From: GCA-2719315 sp964448645
Lineage (GTDB): Bacteria; Bacteroidota; Bacteroidia; Flavobacteriales; Flavobacteriaceae
Length of the DNA stretch: 10,002 nucleotides
Assembly: GCA_964448645.1 (NCBI GenBank)
Contig: CAYUZY010000076.1
Location: 1-10,002, forward strand
Direction: 5' to 3'
A program made the position numbers and the translations under genes. Shown piece by piece: positions 6,807-10,002 of this stretch (position 1 is its first letter; the number at the start of each line of letters is the position of its first letter). The notes under the pieces are model-generated. The model did no database searches. It had not been told where the DNA came from and saw nothing but the letters and a program-made list of their open reading frames with translations.

Positions 6807-7529
6807 TTAAAACAGTAGCTTTTTATTAATACCTAAAATAAATTTTTCTTGATATTCTTTAAGGAAAGATTTTGTTAACTTATTTATGCCTAAAATTTCT
6901 GGATCGTATATTTCTTCTATCATTTTATGTTTTATGTATTCTTTTAAAAAAAAAATTGATAATTCAGAGTAACTATAGTGCCAGGGTTCATATAAAAAAC
7001 CATTTCTATTTAAATCTTTTGTGTAGGGTAAAACAAAACCAAACTTATAAGAATTCTTTTCCATCCATAATCTTAGAGGTTCAAAAGAATTGTTATAAAA
7101 ATTTTTTTCTAATAATAAGTCTCCTTTAATATTATGATTTTCATCAATTATATCAATATCAGTACCCCAGTGATGTCTTGATGTACCAGGAATAGTTGAA
7201 TATAGAATTATTTTATTAATATTTTCAAGAGGATTAAGACCTTGTTTCTGATTATTTAAAAATTTTCTATTCCAAATTAATTTTTGTCTATTAAAAGACC
7301 TATATCCAGAAACTATTTTCATATTTATCCCTTCCTTTTTTGCAGCATTTTTCATTTGATTAAATTTTAAGTTTACAGTTTGTAAAATTTTAATCTCCCC
7401 TTTATTTAATTCTGGAAATCCTTTTCCAATTAGTAAAGGATTTTTTTGTCTTAGATTAAGAAAAGTTGAATTTGAGCTAATTCCAATACTAGCACTTAGT
7501 ATAGATGAAATAAATTCAAAGCGATTCAT
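6807..7529 (-). CDS. M15-family D-alanyl-D-alanine carboxypeptidase (VanY-like)
   Basis: This is a 240-residue zinc peptidase of the VanY/M15B type, which removes the terminal D-alanine from peptidoglycan stem peptides. The active site is complete: SGYRSFNRQ at 74-82, SRHHWGTDIDI at 117-127 with metal ligands H119 and D126, and EPWHYS at 181-186 giving catalytic E181 and ligand H184. The N terminus (MNRFEFISSILSASIG) resembles a weak export signal; MNRFEF recalls a twin-arginine signal with the second arginine replaced, so the export route is uncertain. About 30 residues follow the last family motif. It lies alone on its strand, divergent from the exported protein at 7584 and convergent with yaaA. 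Its substrate could be free muropeptides rather than intact wall. Confidence 0.88.
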   Translation of the reverse strand: MNRFEFISSILSASIGISSNSTFLNLRQKNPLLIGKGFPELNKGEIKILQTVNLKFNQMKNAAKKEGINMKIVSGYRSFNRQKLIWNRKFLNNQKQGLNPLENINKIILYSTIPGTSRHHWGTDIDIIDENHNIKGDLLLEKNFYNNSFEPLRLWMEKNSYKFGFVLPYTKDLNRNGFLYEPWHYSYSELSIFFLKEYIKHKMIEEIYDPEILGINKLTKSFLKEYQEKFILGINKKLLF

Positions 7530-7547
7530 AATTTAATTAATTTTATA

Positions 7548-7579
7548 TTGAATAATTTCTATATGAGTACTTATCTTTA
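7548..7579 (+). promoter_or_regulatory. Possible promoter (TTG-N21-TATCTTTA) for the gene at 7584
   Basis: TTG at 7548-7550 and TATCTTTA at 7572-7579 are 21 bases apart, within the TTG-N17-23-TAnnTTTG pattern described for Flavobacterium, but the last base of the -7 box is A, not G. The box ends 4 bases before the ATG, so the message would be nearly leaderless. This is weak evidence in such AT-rich DNA. Confidence 0.25.
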
Positions 7580-7583
7580 AATA

Positions 7584-8312
7584 ATGAAAAAAACATTTTT
7601 ATTATTAATAATTTTATTTTCAATAACTCTCTATTCGCAAAAAAGAGAATTTATAAAAGGAAAATTATTATACAAAAATACTAATGTTCCTGCTGCTAAT
7701 GTAATAAATAATTCAGCTCAATTTGCTACAATTACCGATTCTAATGGTGAATTTGAAATTCCTGTTTTAAAAGGTGATGAAGTTATATTTTCATCAGTTC
7801 AATATAAAATAAGAACTATAAAAGTTACTTCTGAAATGATTAGAAAAAGAAGAATAATAGTTTCTGTAAATGAAAGTATTACAGAATTGGATGAAGTTGT
7901 TGTTACTCCTGAGAATACAGAAAAATTTTTAGATTTAAAAGAAGAAGAATTTAAAGGGTTTGATTATAGTAGTGATAAATCAACAAAAATCGAAAATAAG
8001 TTGACAGATGATAGGATTCTATCAAATGGAATAGATTTTGTAAATGTTACTAAACTTATATTAAAAGCTTTATCAAACAATAATAAAAAAGATAAATCTA
8101 CTATAAAACCAAGTGAAATACTTCCATATGTTTTTGATGATATTTTTTTTCTACAGGATCTTAATTTGAAGCAAGATCAAATAATAGGGTTTTTAGAATA
8201 TATTGATAAAAAAATCCCTTCAGAAGAACTTTTAAAACAAAGTCAAAAATTACAATTGATTGATTTCTTAATTAAAGAGAGTGAAAAATATATAAAAGAT
8301 TTAAGTGAATAG
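7584..8312 (+). CDS. Exported carboxypeptidase-like regulatory-domain protein
   Basis: The 242-residue protein has a clear signal peptide at 1-18 (lysines, then LLLIILFSITLYS, then QK). Residues 23-97 form a CarboxypepD_reg-like beta-sandwich: IKGKLLYKNTNVPAANV, then TDSNGEFEIPVLKGD, then IFSSVQYKIRTIKV, the pattern found at the N terminus of SusC-type TonB-dependent receptors. ITELDEVVVT at 99-108 resembles the segment joining that domain to the receptor plug. Here, no plug or barrel follows; instead there are about 130 charged, probably helical residues of no known family. The role is unknown; an outer-membrane-associated or periplasmic partner protein is possible. The DUF6702 gene follows 18 bases later and the M1 peptidase gene after that, so an operon of exported proteins is likely. 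Confidence 0.8.
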   Translation: MKKTFLLLIILFSITLYSQKREFIKGKLLYKNTNVPAANVINNSAQFATITDSNGEFEIPVLKGDEVIFSSVQYKIRTIKVTSEMIRKRRIIVSVNESITELDEVVVTPENTEKFLDLKEEEFKGFDYSSDKSTKIENKLTDDRILSNGIDFVNVTKLILKALSNNNKKDKSTIKPSEILPYVFDDIFFLQDLNLKQDQIIGFLEYIDKKIPSEELLKQSQKLQLIDFLIKESEKYIKDLSE

Positions 8313-8330
8313 TTTTCTTAATAAGTTTTT

Positions 8331-8831
8331 ATGAAATCACAATTTAAAAAAAGTTTTTTAGCAGTATTATTTTCTTTATTTATTTTTGGTTTTATTCACA
8401 AATTTTATGTTAGTGTTTTTATAGTTGAGTACAATGAAATAAATAAAACACTTGAAATTACAACACAAGTTTTTGTTGATGATATGGAAATGGTGCTTAG
8501 AAATAAAAATATTGAATTAGACATATATTCCACATCTGATATAATTAGCGATAGTTTAATAAAGGATTATTTTAAAAGTGTTTTCAGGATAAAAAGGAAC
8601 TCAGAGATATTGGAATATGAATTTCTTGGAAAAGAACTTCTTGATGACATTCTAAATTGTTATATAGAAGTTAGAGATATTAATTATAAAGATTCCTTAA
8701 TTATTCAAAATAAATTGTTAATAGATCTTTATGATAGCCAGAAAAATATTATACATTTTAGGGGTAAAAATGAAAATAAAAGTTTTTTAATGAATTATAA
8801 AAAAACAGAAAATCAATTAAATTTGAGGTAA
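8331..8831 (+). CDS. DUF6702 family exported protein
   Basis: A 166-residue protein matching my memory of the DUF6702 family of Bacteroidota. A basic N terminus and hydrophobic stretch at about 8-22 form a signal peptide or anchor. This is followed by HKFYVSVFIVEYN (23-35), LEITTQVFVDDME (41-53), a region around IKRNSEILEYEFLGKE (87-102), and a C-terminal NKSFLMNY (149-156) typical of the family. The predicted fold is mostly beta strand, and no catalytic residues are apparent. Function is unknown. In related genomes, as I recall, members sit next to M1 metallopeptidase genes, as here (the M1 start is 68 bases downstream), which suggests a linked role in the envelope. The family call is fairly secure; no biochemical role should be assumed. 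Confidence 0.8.
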   Translation: MKSQFKKSFLAVLFSLFIFGFIHKFYVSVFIVEYNEINKTLEITTQVFVDDMEMVLRNKNIELDIYSTSDIISDSLIKDYFKSVFRIKRNSEILEYEFLGKELLDDILNCYIEVRDINYKDSLIIQNKLLIDLYDSQKNIIHFRGKNENKSFLMNYKKTENQLNLR

Positions 8832-8853
8832 TTTAAATAATCAAGAGTATTTA

Positions 8854-8880
8854 TTGATTTAACATATAATATTATATTTA
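8854..8880 (+). promoter_or_regulatory. Possible promoter (TTG-N16-TATATTTA) for the M1 peptidase gene
   Basis: TTG at 8854-8856 and TATATTTA at 8873-8880 are 16 bases apart; the -7 box differs from TAnnTTTG only in its last base and ends 19 bases before the ATG at 8900. The 68-base gap is the longest intergenic stretch in the right half, which favours a promoter here, though the match is imperfect. Confidence 0.3.
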
Positions 8881-8899
8881 AACACAAAAAATTTAAAAA

Positions 8900-9952
8900 A
8901 TGAGATTTTTTTCTATATTGTTTGCAGTTCTAATAGTTAATTTTTCTTTATTAGCTCAAAAATCTGACAAAAAAAATATTGGGCATACAAATAACAATCC
9001 TTTTAAGCAATTAACCGATTTATTTTCAACACCAAATAAATATCATAATGCTTCAGGTGCTCCAGGTGTAGATTATTATCAACAAAAAGTTGATTATTCA
9101 ATGAATATTGAACTTGATGATGAAAAAAAGAAACTATATGGAGAGCAGACTATTACTTATTATAATAATTCGCCAGATGATTTAGAATATTTATGGATAC
9201 AATTAGATCAAAATATTCGAAAAAAAGATGCACCAGCACTAGAGAAAAATGAAAGTAAGTTTCAATTGATTCAACAAACTGAAACATTTGCATCTAATTT
9301 TATTTATGAGCCATTTGATGGAGGTTTTAATATTGAATGGGTAAGAGATGTTAATAATAATCCAATTAAATATTATATAAATCAAACCATGATGAGAATT
9401 GATATATCTAAACCAATAATGAGTGGTCAACAGTTTAAGTTTAGAATTAAATGGTGGTATAATATAAATGATCATGTAAATGATGGTGGAAGATCAGGTT
9501 ATGAGTATTTTCCTAATGACAAAAATAGAGCATATGTTATTGCTCAATTTTTTCCAAGACTTTGTGTATATAATGATGTAGAAGGTTGGCAAAATTATCA
9601 ATTTTGGGGAAATGGTGAATTTGCATTAGAGTTTGGAGATTACGATGTTAATATCACTGTTCCATCAGACCATATATTAGACGCTACAGGTGTTTTACAA
9701 AACCCTAAAGATGTATTATCTAAAATTGAGTATAATAGATATAAGAAAGCCCAAAATAGTTTTGAAAAACCTGTAATTATTGTTACTGAAGATGAAGTAA
9801 AAGAAAAAGAAAAATCATTTGCTAAAACTAAAAGAACATGGAAATTTAAAGCTAAGAATGTTCGTGATTTTGCTTTTGCTACTTCTAGAAAATTCATATG
9901 GGACATGCAAGCAGTTAAAATTGGGAATAATAAATTTATGGATGTTTCATAA
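8900..9952 (+). CDS. M1-family metallopeptidase, N-terminal portion ending at a premature stop
   Basis: This 350-residue frame covers the non-catalytic N-terminal part of a secreted gluzincin (M1) aminopeptidase-like protein of Bacteroidota. A signal peptide spans about 1-19 (FFSILFAVLIVNFSLLA). YSMNIELDDEKKKLYGEQTITYYNNS (from about residue 66) is the start of the M1 N-terminal beta domain. WGNGEFALEFGDYDVNITVP (236-255) and VRDFAFATSRKFIWD (321-335) are typical of the family. M1 proteins then continue for several hundred residues, including a GxMEN-like and an HExxH-E zinc site, none of which is present here. A TAA at 9950-9952 ends the frame, but related sequence continues in frame beyond it, so the gene appears broken or wrongly sequenced. 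As encoded here the product cannot be an active peptidase. Confidence 0.8.
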   Translation: MRFFSILFAVLIVNFSLLAQKSDKKNIGHTNNNPFKQLTDLFSTPNKYHNASGAPGVDYYQQKVDYSMNIELDDEKKKLYGEQTITYYNNSPDDLEYLWIQLDQNIRKKDAPALEKNESKFQLIQQTETFASNFIYEPFDGGFNIEWVRDVNNNPIKYYINQTMMRIDISKPIMSGQQFKFRIKWWYNINDHVNDGGRSGYEYFPNDKNRAYVIAQFFPRLCVYNDVEGWQNYQFWGNGEFALEFGDYDVNITVPSDHILDATGVLQNPKDVLSKIEYNRYKKAQNSFEKPVIIVTEDEVKEKEKSFAKTKRTWKFKAKNVRDFAFATSRKFIWDMQAVKIGNNKFMDVS

Positions 9953-10002
9953 TATACTAAATAAGTTAATCCTTTATGGGAAGAATATTCTACAAAGGCG
10001 GT
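9950..10002 (+). pseudogene. Continuation of the M1 peptidase frame past two in-frame TAA codons
   Basis: After the stop at 9950-9952 the same frame reads Y-T-K, a second TAA at 9962-9964, then VNPLWEEYSTKA to the window edge. Family members, as I recall them, have a phrase like S-x-YPKE-x-NPLWE-x-YSTK at this point, so both stops fall in conserved coding sequence with no frameshift. TAA in place of Glu (GAA) needs one base change. TAA is a normal stop for other genes here, so reassignment is unlikely. It is either a nonsense-disrupted gene or a local consensus error. Confidence 0.65.

Noticed and set aside
6872..7129. 85-codon plus-strand frame within the M15 peptidase gene
   Set aside because: It is opposite the conserved C-terminal zinc-site region of a well-supported gene and has no recognisable product.
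9239..9906. Two minus-strand frames (9239-9475 and 9640-9906) opposite the M1 peptidase gene
   Set aside because: Both are opposite a family-like reading frame and have no own signals.
9950..9964. Stop-codon reassignment or programmed readthrough at the M1 gene
   Set aside because: TAA ends birA, rsfS, pyrE-neighbour coaD, yaaA and the M15 gene at sensible positions, so TAA is a true stop in this genome; no recoding signal is visible.
1..10002. Search for a defence island, CRISPR array, transposon, phage gene or RNA gene
   Set aside because: Nearly all sequence is filled by recognisable housekeeping or envelope genes; no repeats with spacers, terminal inverted repeats, integrase or tRNA-like structure were seen.

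Overview
The window is a compact, strongly AT-rich stretch of bacterial chromosome. It carries 13 protein genes plus the N-terminal part of a fourteenth. Gene content and protein character point to the Bacteroidota, most likely a marine or free-living member of the Flavobacteriia. Four observations support this: the RsfS, RluA-family, Nudix and Ddl proteins look flavobacterial; there is a DUF6702 protein and a secreted carboxypeptidase-like regulatory-domain protein; start codons lack clear Shine-Dalgarno sequences; and several start regions carry TAnnTTTG-type -7 elements, the Bacteroidota promoter form. I see no tRNA, rRNA, CRISPR array, insertion sequence or phage gene. No stretch over about 70 bases lies between genes.

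Layout. Positions 1-869 (minus strand): rsfS followed 2 bases later by the start of ftsH, which runs off the left edge. Positions 922-1656 (plus): birA, a biotin-protein ligase without a DNA-binding domain. Positions 1664-2299 (minus): pyrE. Positions 2307-2909 (plus): a Nudix hydrolase, its ATG only 7 bases from that of pyrE. Positions 4353-2906 (minus): ddl then coaD, overlapping the Nudix gene by 4 bases at the stop codons. Positions 4439-5999 (plus): a membrane-anchored PASTA protein then an RluD-like pseudouridine synthase. Positions 6041-6805 (plus): yaaA. Positions 6807-7529 (minus): an M15 D-Ala-D-Ala carboxypeptidase-like protein. Positions 7584-10002 (plus): three exported proteins, namely a carboxypeptidase-like regulatory-domain protein, a DUF6702 protein and an M1-family metallopeptidase.

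The left two thirds are housekeeping: ribosome silencing and membrane protein quality control (rsfS, ftsH), cofactor attachment and synthesis (birA, coaD), pyrimidine synthesis (pyrE), D-Ala-D-Ala for peptidoglycan (ddl) and rRNA modification (rluD). Envelope genes recur: ddl makes the dipeptide, the PASTA protein could bind wall precursors, and the M15 protein could trim stem peptides. The right end is a run of secreted or periplasmic proteins of less certain role.

The most notable oddity is at the far right. The M1 peptidase frame is cut by TAA at 9950-9952 and again at 9962-9964, yet the same frame then continues with family-like sequence to the window edge. This suggests a recent pseudogene or a local sequence error. 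Other points of interest are the tightly packed divergent starts of pyrE and the Nudix gene, the TonB-box-like segment in a protein without a barrel, and a reciprocal Asp/Glu change at Ddl metal-ligand positions. I did not find a clear, wholly new system.
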